64,000 nt of DNA. Origin: CAVVEQ01 sp963806635. GTDB taxonomy: Bacteria; Chloroflexota; Anaerolineae; Anaerolineales; Anaerolineaceae. Of this stretch, positions 16,329-26,681 are shown one piece after another. A program made the translations under genes and the position numbers. The stretch spans positions 1,302,001 to 1,366,000 of the forward strand of contig CAWDZA010000015.1 in the NCBI GenBank assembly GCA_963806635.1, given 5' to 3'. The notes under the pieces are model-generated. The model saw only the letters and a program-made list of their open reading frames with translations. It was not told where the DNA came from and did no database searches. Within the stretch, counting starts at the first letter, position 1. Every line of letters begins with the position of its first letter.

Positions 16329-17990
16329 ATGGCTGAAAAATCGAATCTTTCGTCTGAATTCCCCTCTGTTAATAAAGCCTCCTGGCTGCCCATGGTGGTG
16401 ATCGCACTTGCGCAGATCCAGATGGGATTCAACGTCAGCGCGCTGCCGGTTTCGATCGGCGGGATCGTCGAGGATTTCAACACCTCCCCCAGCAGCGTGA
16501 GCACCGCCTTGGTCGCCTACTCGCTGGCGGTGGCAGGGTTCGTGATGCTGGGTGCCAAGCTCGGCAAGGTGATCGGCTCCCGGATAGCGTTCCAGATCGG
16601 CGTGATCCTGCACGGGCTCGCGATGGTCGGGATGGCGCTCAGTATCAATGCTCAGATGATGGTCGGGGTGCAGGTCATCGCGGGTCTGGCGGCTGCGATC
16701 CTGGTGCCCACGCTGGTTGTGATGATCGCGCATCACTACAAAGGCGGGCAGCAATCGCAATCCCTGGGCTTGCTGGGGGCTGCGCAGGCAATTGCCGGGG
16801 TGTTGGCTTTCCTCGTGATCGGCATCCTGGGCACTTTATTCTCCTGGCGCTATGGATTCGGGCTGATCACCGTGATTGCGGTTGTGGTTCTGTTATTGAG
16901 CTTTAAACTAAACCCGGTTGAGCGTTACGAAGGGTTAAAGATCGATTGGACCGGTGCGCTGCTCGCTGCGCTTGCCATCATTCTGATAAGCATCGGTTTC
17001 AACCAATTGAAAGCCTGGGGCATTCTGCTGGCCTCCCCGGAATCACCGGTCAGTGTGCTGGGGATTTCTCTTTCCCCCATCATGATCATCGCCGGGGTGA
17101 TGATCGGGCAGGGCTTCTTCGCCTGGACAAAGCGGCGCACGGAAGAAAAAAAGACCCCGCTTATCTCCCTCGAAGTGCTGGACTCTCCGCAGGAGAAAGC
17201 CGCGACCTTCTGTCTTTTCATCATCGCCGCTCTCGGTCCAGCCATCAACTTCCTCATTCCGCTTTATATCCAGATCGTTCAAGGCCAAACCAGCATGCAA
17301 ACAACGGTTGCGGTGATCCCTTATTCCCTTGCGATCTTCGCTGCCACCGCGCTTGTCGTGCGGCTCTTCAATCGATGGTCCTCGCGGGTGATCGGCAGAA
17401 TTGGATTTAGCGTGGTCGCCATCGGGTTGGTGATGCTCTCGATCACCATCTGGAATGATTGGGGCACCCCGCTGGTGGTCGCCAGTCTGATCGTCATCGG
17501 GCTTGGGGAAGGTGCGCTGCTCACCCTGGTGTTCAATGTGCTCGTTTCAGCCTCTCCCAAACACCTGGCGGGGGATGTTGGCGCGCTGCGCGGTACCACC
17601 AACAACCTGGCCACAGGTTTGGGTACCGCTCTCGCCAGCGTCCTTTCGGTCACCCTGCTCAGCCTGATCATCATCAATAGCTTGACGAAGAGTCCGGTGA
17701 TCACCGAAACGATCATGGATGAACAACTCTATCTTGAAAAGATCGATTTCATCAGCAACGAGCAATTGGAGGAGGCTTTAAAGTATACCGATCTGACCCC
17801 TGTACAGGAAGCCGTGGTGGTGGATATCACCGTCCTCGCGCGGCTTCAGGCGCTCAAGATCTCCTTCCTGGTTCTTGCAGGTATCGCAGTCCTGGCTATC
17901 ATCCCCGCCGGAGGCTTGCCTGGCTATACGCCGGGCGAGGTTCCCGATTTGGATTCAGACCCCGGTGATGAAAAAGCCGGGAAAGCATAA
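16329..17990 (+). CDS. MFS transporter, DHA2-like (about 14 helices)
   Basis: The start is ATG at 16329 (MAEKSNLSSEFPSVNKASWL) with AAGGA 8 nt before it; an upstream in-frame ATG-like start would add 20 residues and has no ribosome site. The protein has about 553 residues. It has the N-half MFS pattern (ALPVSIGGIVEDF, GAKLGKVIGSR) and a long second half with helices through residue 530. Length and layout fit the drug:H+ antiporter-2 family, which exports drugs or metabolites. A soluble loop (about 465-505) precedes the last helix. The substrate is unknown. It is divergent from the 14959-16152 transporter. Confidence 0.8.
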   Translation: MAEKSNLSSEFPSVNKASWLPMVVIALAQIQMGFNVSALPVSIGGIVEDFNTSPSSVSTALVAYSLAVAGFVMLGAKLGKVIGSRIAFQIGVILHGLAMVGMALSINAQMMVGVQVIAGLAAAILVPTLVVMIAHHYKGGQQSQSLGLLGAAQAIAGVLAFLVIGILGTLFSWRYGFGLITVIAVVVLLLSFKLNPVERYEGLKIDWTGALLAALAIILISIGFNQLKAWGILLASPESPVSVLGISLSPIMIIAGVMIGQGFFAWTKRRTEEKKTPLISLEVLDSPQEKAATFCLFIIAALGPAINFLIPLYIQIVQGQTSMQTTVAVIPYSLAIFAATALVVRLFNRWSSRVIGRIGFSVVAIGLVMLSITIWNDWGTPLVVASLIVIGLGEGALLTLVFNVLVSASPKHLAGDVGALRGTTNNLATGLGTALASVLSVTLLSLIIINSLTKSPVITETIMDEQLYLEKIDFISNEQLEEALKYTDLTPVQEAVVVDITVLARLQALKISFLVLAGIAVLAIIPAGGLPGYTPGEVPDLDSDPGDEKAGKA

Positions 17991-18186
17991 TGGTGCCAGC
18001 CTTGCCTATTTTGGAAATTGGAGGAAGGTAACACCCTCTGAACTGGTTTGATGAACCCCCTAAACCCCTCTTTGCAGCCTCGGGCGGCAGGACCAGGGGT
18101 GAGGGATTCAGCGATCTTCGGAAATGTTGGTTTCTTGATCCGGAATTAGCCTGTAAATTTCTGATTTTCTATCATAAGGAGATACC

Positions 18187-19645
18187 ATGGAAATAAAAAT
18201 TGACCCCGGTGATATTCTCCAGGCAGAAAGCGACCTGGCCGTGCTGGGCTGCTTTGAGGAAATTCCTCTGCCATCTCCGGTTTCCTCGCTGTTGGAGCCT
18301 GGGGATTTCTCCGGATCGACCGGTAAAACCCTCCTGCTTTACCCCCGGGGAGCTATTGCGCCAAAACGGCTTCTCCTTGTCGGCCTGGGGAAGCGTGAAA
18401 ATGCTACCCCGGAAATTCTTCGCCGGGAAAGTGCCACTGCCATCAAGGAAGCCCAAAAACTCAAGGTGGATGCCATCACTGTAGGTGTGAATGGTGAAAT
18501 TGGGGTCGATCCGCAATCCACTGCCCAGGCATTCGCGGAAGGGTTCGAATTGGGTGCTTATCGGTTCTGGCGGTATCGCACCGGGTTGAGTGAAGAACAA
18601 ACATTTAAGGTCGGGAAAGCGACCATTTTCACAAAATCGGATCAGCAGAGCGCTGCAGGGGTCTCCGTTGGGCAGGTAATCGCCAATGGGGTTAATTTTG
18701 CCCGCGACCTGGTCAATGGACCCGGCTACGCCATGCACCCACCCGAAATGGGCGAAGAGGCGATCAAGCTCGGGAAACGGCTTGGGCTTAAGGTGACCGT
18801 CCTGGATATGGCTGAATTGATCAAGCAGGGTTTCGGTGGCATCCTCGCGGTGGGCAAAGGCTCCGAACATGAGCCGCGCTTCATCATCATGGAATATGGG
18901 GAAGCCAAACAGGGAACGCCCACCATCTGCCTGGTCGGTAAGGGCTTGACCTTCGACTCTGGCGGTTTATCCCTCAAACCAGCCGAAGCAATGGAAACCA
19001 TGAAATCGGATATGGGCGGTGCAGGGGCGGTCTTTGGCGTCATGCAGGCAACCAGCTGAGCTGAAATTGCCCTTGCACATTGTTGGGTTGGTTTCTGCCG
19101 CCGAAAATATGCCCAGCTCCAACGCCTACCGCCCAGGTGATATTGTGAAATCCCTGAGCGGCAAGACGATCGAGGTGCTCAATACCGATGCCGAAGGTCG
19201 TATCATCCTATCCGACGCGCTCTTCTACGCGCAGCGATATAACCCGCAAGCCATCGTCGAGCTCTCCACACTCACCGGTGCCATCATCATCGCATTGGGT
19301 TCGCACGCCACTGGTCTTTTCGCCACCGACCAGGACCTGGCGGATCAACTTATTCGGGCTGGAGAAGGATCCGCAGAGCGCGTCTGGCAGTTCCCCATGT
19401 GGGAGGAATACCACCAGATGGTCAAAAGCGAGATCGCGGATCTTAAAAACCTGGCTGGACGCCCCGCGGGTTCCATCACAGCCGGCGCGTTCCTGGCAGC
19501 TTTCACGGGCGATTTCCCCTTCGCACATCTGGATGTGGCCGGTACAGCCTGGAACGACCGCCCCCTCAAGCCCTACGATGCTCCGGGTGCAACCGGTGTG
19601 GGTGTGCGCTTGGTGGTTGAATTCTTGAAAAATTATCAAAAATAA
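18187..19645 (+). CDS. pepA: Leucyl aminopeptidase, M17 family, one frameshift
   Basis: AAGGAG precedes ATG 18187. The N-terminal macro-like domain is followed by the catalytic domain: VGKGLTFDSGGLSLKP, MKSDMGGAGAVFGVM and, after the break, NTDAEGRIILSDALFYAQ, which together hold the two-metal site and the bicarbonate-binding arginine. The frame stops at 19059 after MQATS. Removing one base near 19054-19056 restores AELKLPLHIVGLVSAAENMPS and the frame then runs to 19645. The full product is about 485 residues, normal for M17. It removes N-terminal residues from peptides in the cytoplasm. The break falls in a region that cannot be lost, so a sequencing indel is likely. Confidence 0.88.
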
Positions 19646-19719
19646 CATGGAACGGCTGATGACGATAATCTGCCGGAATTTCGTGACTGATTGATTCGCA
19701 CATTGGATGGAGGTTGTAA

Positions 19720-19836
19720 TGACAACTGCTGCAGTGGCCGAGAAAACAAAAAAAAGTGGGTCATGGCTGGACATCATTGGAAAACGGGAACAAGGTTCCC
19801 CCAGTGAAGATGGTTCTCTACTGACATATTCGTGAT
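19720..19836 (+). CDS. Short ORF (38 codons), possible true N-terminus of the next gene
   Basis: GGAGG lies 5 nt before ATG 19720. The ORF reads MTTAAVAEKTKKSGSWLDII and so on, ending at TGA 19836 inside the first codons of the following gene. It may be a leader ORF, or the real start of the DUF4239-like gene if one base is missing near 19830: joined, the reading continues into VIVLSQILAWAG. Sequence alone does not decide. Confidence 0.35.
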
Positions 19837-20698
19837 TGTCCTTTCCCAGATCCTGGCCTGGGCGGGGGTGAGTGTCACCGAGCAAATCGCGGTGCCAGTG
19901 CCACCCGCTTTAAATGTGGTCTACAGGAACCCGTTGGATTTATTTCCAATTTGGTCCATTTATTTATTCGCTGTCGTATTCCTGTTCCTGGCAGCCGAGG
20001 TGGGCTTTCGCCTCGGAGGGATCATCCAAAAGCGCTGGCCGGATCAGGCTGAGGCAGGGGTTGGAACGGTGGTTGGTGCTGCGCTGGCACTGCTGGGCTT
20101 TTTGCTTGCCTTCATCACCGGGGTCGGGCTGGATAATTTCAACCAAAGACGGCACCTGGTGGTAATGGAAGCCGATGTGATCGGTACCACCTATTTACGG
20201 GCAGGTTACCTAGCCTCGCCTTATGGAGAGGATTCCCGCAAGCTCATGAAGGAATATGTGGATATCCGGCTGGAAGCACTTAAGCCTGGTAATTTAATCA
20301 ATGCCATTACCCGGTCAGAAGAAATCCACGTGGAGTTATGGTTGATCGCTGAAAAAGCCGCCAAAGAGAGCCCGAACCCGATCACTGCGTTATATGTTTC
20401 ATCTTTAAACGAGATGATCGATCTGCATTCACAGCGCATCCAGGCTGAGCTGGGGTTCCGGGTTCCACAAGCATTAACAATGGGGTTGTTTTTGGTGGCG
20501 ATCCTGACGATGATCCTCATCGGAGTGCATGACGGCTATCGGGAAAAACATAATGTCCTGGCCCTGATCATGGTTATCTTGATCGTATCGGTGGTCTTCC
20601 TGCTGATCATCGAATTGGACCGTTCCAACGTGGGTTTGATCCAGGTCCCCCAAAAGGCGCTGATCGACCTGCAGCAGGAATTGAATCGGTTTCCTTAA
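19832..20698 (+). CDS. DUF4239-like (bestrophin-like) membrane protein
   Basis: The called start is GTG at 19832 with no clear ribosome site, so the true start is uncertain. The protein has up to 288 residues. Its membrane segments are near 38-58 (FPIWSIYLFAVVFLFLAAEV), 78-98 and two at the C-terminus (about 213-232 and 243-265). A soluble helical region in the middle contains VVMEADVIGTTYLRAGYL, a characteristic sequence of this family. Related proteins are widespread and uncharacterised; an ion-channel role has been suggested for bestrophin-like proteins but is not established. No operon partner is evident. Confidence 0.7.
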   Translation: MIVLSQILAWAGVSVTEQIAVPVPPALNVVYRNPLDLFPIWSIYLFAVVFLFLAAEVGFRLGGIIQKRWPDQAEAGVGTVVGAALALLGFLLAFITGVGLDNFNQRRHLVVMEADVIGTTYLRAGYLASPYGEDSRKLMKEYVDIRLEALKPGNLINAITRSEEIHVELWLIAEKAAKESPNPITALYVSSLNEMIDLHSQRIQAELGFRVPQALTMGLFLVAILTMILIGVHDGYREKHNVLALIMVILIVSVVFLLIIELDRSNVGLIQVPQKALIDLQQELNRFP

Positions 20699-20762
20699 TT
20701 GCGTGATCAATTTTGCCGCTGCAGGCATATACAAACCTGTCAGAACATTATCAAATTGTTGA

Positions 20763-20790
20763 TTGATAGTCCCGCCTGAACATCTATAAT
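20763..20790 (+). promoter_or_regulatory. Sigma70-type promoter of the arylsulfatase gene
   Basis: TTGATA (20763-20768) and TATAAT (20785-20790) are 16 bp apart, about 80 bp before the sulfatase start codon. Confidence 0.6.
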
Positions 20791-20868
20791 TGATAGTGAG
20801 ATGATATTGGTAAAATTGGATAATAAATGGGTATTAACGAATCTTAATTTTATGAAATGGAGATCAAT

Positions 20869-23223
20869 ATGGCACTAAACGAATATAAACCAGGTACCAC
20901 TTTTTCGGGGGAGATCGGTCGGACATTTGACACCTCCCAACCTGCCTGGCCTGAGCCGAGCCGCGCGAAGGCGGGAGCGCCAAACGTGCTTTTCATCGTC
21001 CTGGATGATGTCGGCTTTGCCCAGCTCGGCTGCTATGGCAGCCCAATGAAAACCCCGAACATGGATTCCCTGGCAGATAACGGCTTGCGATTCAGCAATA
21101 TGCACACCACCGCGCTCTGCTCCCCCACGCGGGTTTGCATCCTCACCGGTCGCAACCATCATTCGAATGCGATGGCATGCATCACCGAGGGCTCCACCGG
21201 GTTCCCGGGCTATAACGCCAATGTTCCCTTCGAAAATGGTTTTCTTTCCGAGATCCTGTTCCAAAATGGCTATAACACGTACGCCGTGGGCAAGTGGCAC
21301 TTGACCCCCGCCGATCAGATCTCCGCCGCCGGTCCCTACGACCGCTGGCCGCTGGGGCGCGGGTTCGAGCGCTTCTACGGCTTTATGGGCGGTGAGACCC
21401 ACCAGTACTACCCAGACCTTACCTACGATAACCACGCTGTAGAACCCCCCAAGACCCCCGAACAAGGCTACCATCTGACAGAAGACCTGGTGGATAAAGC
21501 CATCAGTTTCATCTCCGATTCCAAGCAAATCGCCCCAGACAAACCGTGGTTCATGTACTTCTGCCCCGGCGCCATGCACGCGCCGCACCATGTCCGCAAG
21601 GAATGGTCCGATAAATATAAAGGTCAGTTCGACGAGGGCTGGGATGTCTACCGGGAAAAAGTTTTCGCCCGGCAGAAAGAAATGGGAATCGTTCCCGCGG
21701 ATGCCGAGCTTTCGCGTCACGATCCGGATGTGCAGGAGTGGGGTTCGCTCTCGGCGGATGAAAGACGCCTTTACGCCCATATGATGGAGGTCTTTGCCGG
21801 TTTCATGGAACATACCGATTTTCACATCGGCCGGCTGTTGGATTTTCTGAAGGCAATGCACGAATTCGATAACACCATCATCATGCTCGTTTCCGATAAC
21901 GGCGCGAGTTCGGAAGGTGGACCCACCGGTTCCGTCAATGAAAACTTGTTCTTCAATAATGTTAAAGAAGACCTTCAAACCAACATCGTCCATATCGACG
22001 AGCTGGGGGATCCCACCACATTCAATCACTATCCGTGGGGTTGGACCTTTGCGGGTAATACCCCCTTCCGGCGCTGGAAACGTGAGACGTACCGCGGCGG
22101 CATCAGCGACCCGTTCATCATTCATTTCCCCAAAGGGATCAAGTCCAAAGGTGAGATCCGCAGTCAATACGCACATGTTATTGACTGGGTGCCGACGATA
22201 TTAGAGATGATCGGCCTTGAACCACCAAAAATCATAAAGGGCGTTCAGCAATCTCCGATCGAAGGCGTCAGCTTTGCTCATGCGTTCGATGATGCCAAAG
22301 CAGAGAGCAAGCACCACACCCAGTATTTTGAGATGCTCGGTCATCGTTCCATCTATCACGATGGTTGGAAAGCGGTTTGCCCCTGGCCGGGTCCTTCCTT
22401 CACTGAAGCGGGAACCGGTTTTGGCAACCCCATTACCGCAGAGAAATTGACCGAGCTGGATGCCAAGGGTTGGGAGCTCTACCATGTGGAGAAAGATTTC
22501 GCTGAAAACCACAACATCGCCGAGAACAACCGCACGAAATTGATCGAGATGATTGCGACCTGGTATGTTGAAGCCGGCAAGTATAAGGTCATGCCAGTGG
22601 ATGGGCGGGGGGTGGCCCGTATGACGGAAGAGAGACCGCAACTCACCAAGAACCGCACGAAATACACGTTCTACCCGCATACGCAGGCGGTTCCATTTAA
22701 TGCCGGACCAATGCTGCTTAACCGAACCCATACCATAACCGCCGATGTGGAGATCCCCTCTGGCGGTGCTGAAGGTACGTTGGTTTCCTTTGGAGGTGTG
22801 GATGGCGGGTATTCCTTCTATGTGAAGGATAACAAGTTGCAATACGTCCATAATTATGTTGCCCGCGATTACCTGCACGTGGAAAGCACCGTCCCGGTGC
22901 CGGAAGGGCATCACCAACTTCGCTACGAATTCGAGGTGACCGGTAAACCCGATTTCGCAAATGGCAAGGGTACCCCGGGCCGCGGCCAGCTTTATATCGA
23001 TGGCAAGTTGGTGGGTCAGAAAGATTTCCCCCACACCACTCCGTTCAGCCTGGGTCTGACCGGCGGGATCACCGTCGGTGCTGATCCTGGCGCTCCGGTT
23101 GCGCCGTTCTACCAGACACCGTTCGAATTCACCGGGACCATCCACAGCCTGACCTTTGATGTCAGCGGTGAAGTGATTGAGGATAGTGAAGCGGAAATGA
23201 AGCGTATTCTCGCACGCCAATAA
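20869..23223 (+). CDS. Arylsulfatase (formylglycine-dependent, family S1), apparently cytoplasmic
   Basis: The start is ATG 20869 with GGAG 6 nt upstream. The 784-residue protein has no signal peptide. NVLFIVLDDVGF (about 40-50) gives the first metal-binding Asp pair. The activation motif is CSPTRVCILTGR with Cys84, which must be oxidised to formylglycine. YAVGKWHL holds further active-site Lys and His. The C-terminal 180 residues form a separate beta domain (GTLVSFGGVDGGYSFYVKDN, GQLYIDGKLVGQK), resembling the concanavalin-like end of large arylsulfatases. It would hydrolyse sulfate esters; the natural substrate is unknown. No formylglycine-generating or radical-SAM maturase gene is in the window. 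An MFS gene follows. Confidence 0.9.
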   Translation: MALNEYKPGTTFSGEIGRTFDTSQPAWPEPSRAKAGAPNVLFIVLDDVGFAQLGCYGSPMKTPNMDSLADNGLRFSNMHTTALCSPTRVCILTGRNHHSNAMACITEGSTGFPGYNANVPFENGFLSEILFQNGYNTYAVGKWHLTPADQISAAGPYDRWPLGRGFERFYGFMGGETHQYYPDLTYDNHAVEPPKTPEQGYHLTEDLVDKAISFISDSKQIAPDKPWFMYFCPGAMHAPHHVRKEWSDKYKGQFDEGWDVYREKVFARQKEMGIVPADAELSRHDPDVQEWGSLSADERRLYAHMMEVFAGFMEHTDFHIGRLLDFLKAMHEFDNTIIMLVSDNGASSEGGPTGSVNENLFFNNVKEDLQTNIVHIDELGDPTTFNHYPWGWTFAGNTPFRRWKRETYRGGISDPFIIHFPKGIKSKGEIRSQYAHVIDWVPTILEMIGLEPPKIIKGVQQSPIEGVSFAHAFDDAKAESKHHTQYFEMLGHRSIYHDGWKAVCPWPGPSFTEAGTGFGNPITAEKLTELDAKGWELYHVEKDFAENHNIAENNRTKLIEMIATWYVEAGKYKVMPVDGRGVARMTEERPQLTKNRTKYTFYPHTQAVPFNAGPMLLNRTHTITADVEIPSGGAEGTLVSFGGVDGGYSFYVKDNKLQYVHNYVARDYLHVESTVPVPEGHHQLRYEFEVTGKPDFANGKGTPGRGQLYIDGKLVGQKDFPHTTPFSLGLTGGITVGADPGAPVAPFYQTPFEFTGTIHSLTFDVSGEVIEDSEAEMKRILARQ

Positions 23224-23336
23224 CGCAAAGTTCAGAAAATCAGCTGGGCTTGATCTGGATTTCAACTCTTTTCAGATTTGCCCAGCTGATTCCTTCATTC
23301 ATTCCCTTTCGATCGGTTAACAGAAACAAATTTCCA

Positions 23337-24617
23337 ATGTCTAAGCCCCCGGAAGAATTATCGATAACGCCTGCCAGCCAAACATCTTCTGCGGCTTTGA
23401 GCAGGTTGGGATTGAGTGCGTTCCTTATCTCCCTGCCCTTCGGAATACTAATATTCGGTCTTCCACTCATCGCCCGGGAATTGGGGGCTGGCACAGCTGC
23501 AATCAGTGGATTGATGGCAACTTATGCACTCCTCATTGTTGTACTGCAACCGCTTGTAGGCTGGGGTTTGGACCGTATTGGCAGACGATATTTTTTGGTC
23601 GCAGGTCTTATTGGTTATGCATTATCGAATCTGGTCTTCGGTTTGACTGCAAGTGTGAACGGATTGTTTCTCGCACAACTCGCGCAAGGAGTGGGATCAG
23701 GACTATTCTGGCTTGCAGCCCTGGCAGTGATCTCCGATCTTGCGCCAGAGGAAGGCAGCGGCAGAGAATTTGGACGGTTGGAGGAAATGTCTTTCCGGGG
23801 GATTCTGGTTGGCGCATTGTTCGGCTTTGCATTGATTGGATTATTCAATCGCAATATTCTTGGTTTTGAGATAACTTTTCAGAATGTCTGGCAATTACTC
23901 TTCATATTATTCACCACAGCAGCGGTGGGGGCAATTTTCATTGCCCTGCGATGGATTCCTGAAACCCTCGAGAGCAAAACAACTCCCAGGGTTGCTGGTA
24001 ACACTCTCCCGAAAGAGGGTCAGAAAAAAAACCCGAAGAAGTGGCGCCTGCCACAGCAATTGATGATCCTGTTGGGAATTGTCTTTCTAACGTCAGGAGC
24101 TGCTGAGATAATCAGCCCGATTTTCATTCCACACTTGTTTGATAATGTTTCCTCCAATCTAAGAAGTATCGCATTAGCTTTCCTGCCAGCAGCTTTGGCC
24201 GGCGCTTTCTTGCCATCCCGGCTGGGAGGATTGAGTGACCGGGTCGGTAGGAGAAAGCCTATTGTGATCGCATTGTTTATCAGCGGTTTGGTGGTCTTCA
24301 TTGTCCCGTTCTTGCGATCTCTTTGGCCCCTGGCAATCCTTTCCTTTGTGGAAGCTGCTGCCTTTGCAGCCGCCACTCCTGCGGAAGAATCGCTTGTGAT
24401 TGAAATCTCCGGTGATGAAAACGAAGGTTCGGCGTTGGGTATGTACACAGCTTCCGCTGGCCTTGGTGGGGTGATCGGTCCTTTGCTTGGAGGGTTGTTG
24501 TACACGTTGTATGGCTCGTCGCTCGTTTTCGGCACGAGTGCTCTTCTCTTTTTTATCGGTGCTCTTCTGGTTTTCTCGTTTATTAAGGAGCCGAAGCTTA
24601 TCTCTGCTGATGCCTAG
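23337..24617 (+). CDS. MFS transporter
   Basis: From ATG 23337 (MSKPPEELSITPASQ) the protein has 426 residues. Upstream in-frame codons back to 23250 are possible, and neither start has a clear ribosome site. About 12 helices are visible. Loop 2-3 reads GWGLDRIGRRYFLVAG and the second-half equivalent GGLSDRVGRRKPIVIAL, a full repeat of the MFS signature. It lies 114 nt after the sulfatase gene in the same direction, so uptake of the sulfatase substrate or export of a product is possible but unproven. Confidence 0.8.
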   Translation: MSKPPEELSITPASQTSSAALSRLGLSAFLISLPFGILIFGLPLIARELGAGTAAISGLMATYALLIVVLQPLVGWGLDRIGRRYFLVAGLIGYALSNLVFGLTASVNGLFLAQLAQGVGSGLFWLAALAVISDLAPEEGSGREFGRLEEMSFRGILVGALFGFALIGLFNRNILGFEITFQNVWQLLFILFTTAAVGAIFIALRWIPETLESKTTPRVAGNTLPKEGQKKNPKKWRLPQQLMILLGIVFLTSGAAEIISPIFIPHLFDNVSSNLRSIALAFLPAALAGAFLPSRLGGLSDRVGRRKPIVIALFISGLVVFIVPFLRSLWPLAILSFVEAAAFAAATPAEESLVIEISGDENEGSALGMYTASAGLGGVIGPLLGGLLYTLYGSSLVFGTSALLFFIGALLVFSFIKEPKLISADA

Positions 24618-24792
24618 AAACCTGGATGTAGTTTTTCTGTATTATGTCGATCCAGGCATGGCCATACCTCGCTTTTGATTATGAGGTTGAGTTACTCTCG
24701 CCAACGAAACAATCCGAAATGGATAAATTCTTGCTTTCGAACGTAAAAAGAATTAAGGGGTTTGGTGAATCTTACTCAACGGAGGTAACACA

Positions 24793-26578
24793 ATAAAAAC
24801 CAACCGCCGGACGGTAATCTGGATCGCGATAATTTGCGCCATTATTCTGATTCTTATTCTTTATATTCAAAATTTAAATTACTCACCTAAAAACCCGGCA
24901 CCATCCCCATTCGTCACCGAACCTGGACCATTGCCAGAAAATCCAGAAGTTACCTTGACCTCCACGCTTCCGCCTGCGGTCGAATATAACCTGGGTGATG
25001 CCACCATCACCCAATCCATCTTCCCGGAAGACAGCCGCTTCCGAAACATGCCCGTCCGCCTGAACGGAGTCATCTCCGTTCCCCAATCAGGAAATGGGCC
25101 TTTCCCGGTAGTGGTGATTCTGCACGGCAACCATCCAGGCTGCCCGGTTCCAGAAGGCGATACCGTGGATCGCTGGCCCTGTGACCCGGATCTGGAGCAG
25201 CCCAATTACCGCGGATTTGGATACCTGGCGCAGGAGCTGGCAGCCAGGGGGTATATCGCCCTTTCGCTCAACGTTAATCCTGAATACACCCTGGGGTTTG
25301 GGGAACCCGTTCCATTGGAACGCCTGGGGCAGCTTCTTGATCTTCAGTTGAAAGCCCTCGCTATAGCTTCCCAAGGGGGGCAAAATAAATTTGGAGTGGA
25401 TTTAAAAGATCGCGTCGATCTGAGCAAGTTGGTTTTGATCGGCCACTCCCAGGGTGGTGAAGGCGCATATCTGTGGGTGCAACAGGAAGGCATGGATCAA
25501 GCGGATGCCAGCCAAAAGCATGGGTATGGCCCGGTTCAGGGGTTGATAATGGTGGCTCCTTCCGGCAATTGGGCTGGCGGGCAGCCGGCCAGCATCCCCG
25601 TGGCGATGATCCAATCCGCGTGTGATAACGATGTGATCACTCAGGAAGGACAGATGTATTACGAGATCAACCGGGTCTCGATCACCAACCCCTCCTGGGT
25701 TTCCTCCGTCTGGCTGGATCATGCAAACCATAATTATTTCAACGAAATCCTATCCGACGAAGCCCGCGCCAGGCCTGGCAGGCCGGATTGTGATCCAGTC
25801 CTGACACCGGAAAACCAGCGTGCGTTCCTGTTGGATTACACCGCGGAATTCCTCGCAAGCCTCTTCCAAAACGACGAGCAGGCTGCGGCGCGTTTGGGGA
25901 TGGATCTACAAGCCCGAATCCGGGAACACATTGCTCAACCAATCCGCCCTGGTGGCAGCCCTGGCTGCCAGCGAAAACCGTCTGCCTGTTTTTCTCCCTT
26001 TGGCAGATTCCGAGCTGCAAACCAACCTGGCTGGTGGTAGTGTAACTGCCAAAGGGATCGAAACTTTCTTCTGCGAAGCCGGGTATTACACGCCTTCAGT
26101 GAAACCCGGGAGTGAGCCGTGCATGCGGGTTAACCTGGTGATCCCGGGCAATCCGTCGCTGGCAGTCGTTTCGTGGTCTGCTGCGGGAGGTGAGCTGACA
26201 TTTGCGTTCCCTGCTGGAAAGGATCTCAGCCAATTCCAATCCGTCAGTCTGCGGGCTGCCCTTGATCCTCTCTCACCACTCAATAAGCCTGGGGCATTCC
26301 AGGGATTCTCCATCCGCCTGACGGATGCGGCTGGGAATTCTGCTTCACTCTCCACCCGCAGCGATGAACCTGCTCTGCGCTTCCCTGAAGGAGAAAGAGA
26401 GGAAGATTCCCTCTTCGAGGGAGGACTCTTCACCGGGCGGGTTCCGATGACTTCGATCCGCATCCCGCTTAAGGATTTCAAGGGGGTGGATCTTCAGGAT
26501 ATCAGTGAATTGGCGCTGGTATTTGACCAGACCCCTTCCGGTTCCATATTCATTAACGATCTTGAATTCGTTAGATAA
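24793..26578 (+). CDS. Membrane-anchored alpha/beta hydrolase with C-terminal beta domain, AUA start, one frameshift
   Basis: A strong GGAGGT (24781-24786) is followed after 6 nt by ATA AAA ACC, and the frame then encodes an anchor helix (TVIWIAIICAIILILILYIQ). No ATG, GTG or TTG lies between the in-frame stop at 24766 and this point; the first conventional start, TTG 24931, would lose the helix. The hydrolase domain has VVILHGNHPGCP (oxyanion region) and the nucleophile elbow LIGHSQGGEG, resembling chlorophyllase or PAF-acetylhydrolase-like enzymes, with LDHANHNYFN as a possible catalytic-His region. The frame breaks near 25910-25950; the next frame adds about 200 residues that look like a beta-sandwich (SVSLRAALDPLSP, ISELALVFDQTPSGSIFIND). 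The substrate is unknown. Confidence 0.7.
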
Positions 26579-26647
26579 GATCGTTCGTGCGTTTGAGAAG
26601 CGTCAAAGTCCGGTCAAACTGAACTTGCATTTCTAAATTATGGTTTT

Positions 26648-26681
26648 CCCGGATTCCTTGGCGAACCCGGGTTTCTTTGTT
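26648..26681 (+). terminator. Terminator of the hydrolase gene
   Basis: The stem CCCGGATTC/GAACCCGGG (26648-26656 with 26663-26671, one mismatch) is followed by TTTCTTTGTT on the plus strand, between convergent genes. Confidence 0.6.

Noticed and set aside
20875..22176. 433-codon minus-strand ORF opposite the arylsulfatase (and a second at 22201-23265)
   Set aside because: The plus strand carries an unmistakable sulfatase with active-site motifs; the antisense frames are shadows.
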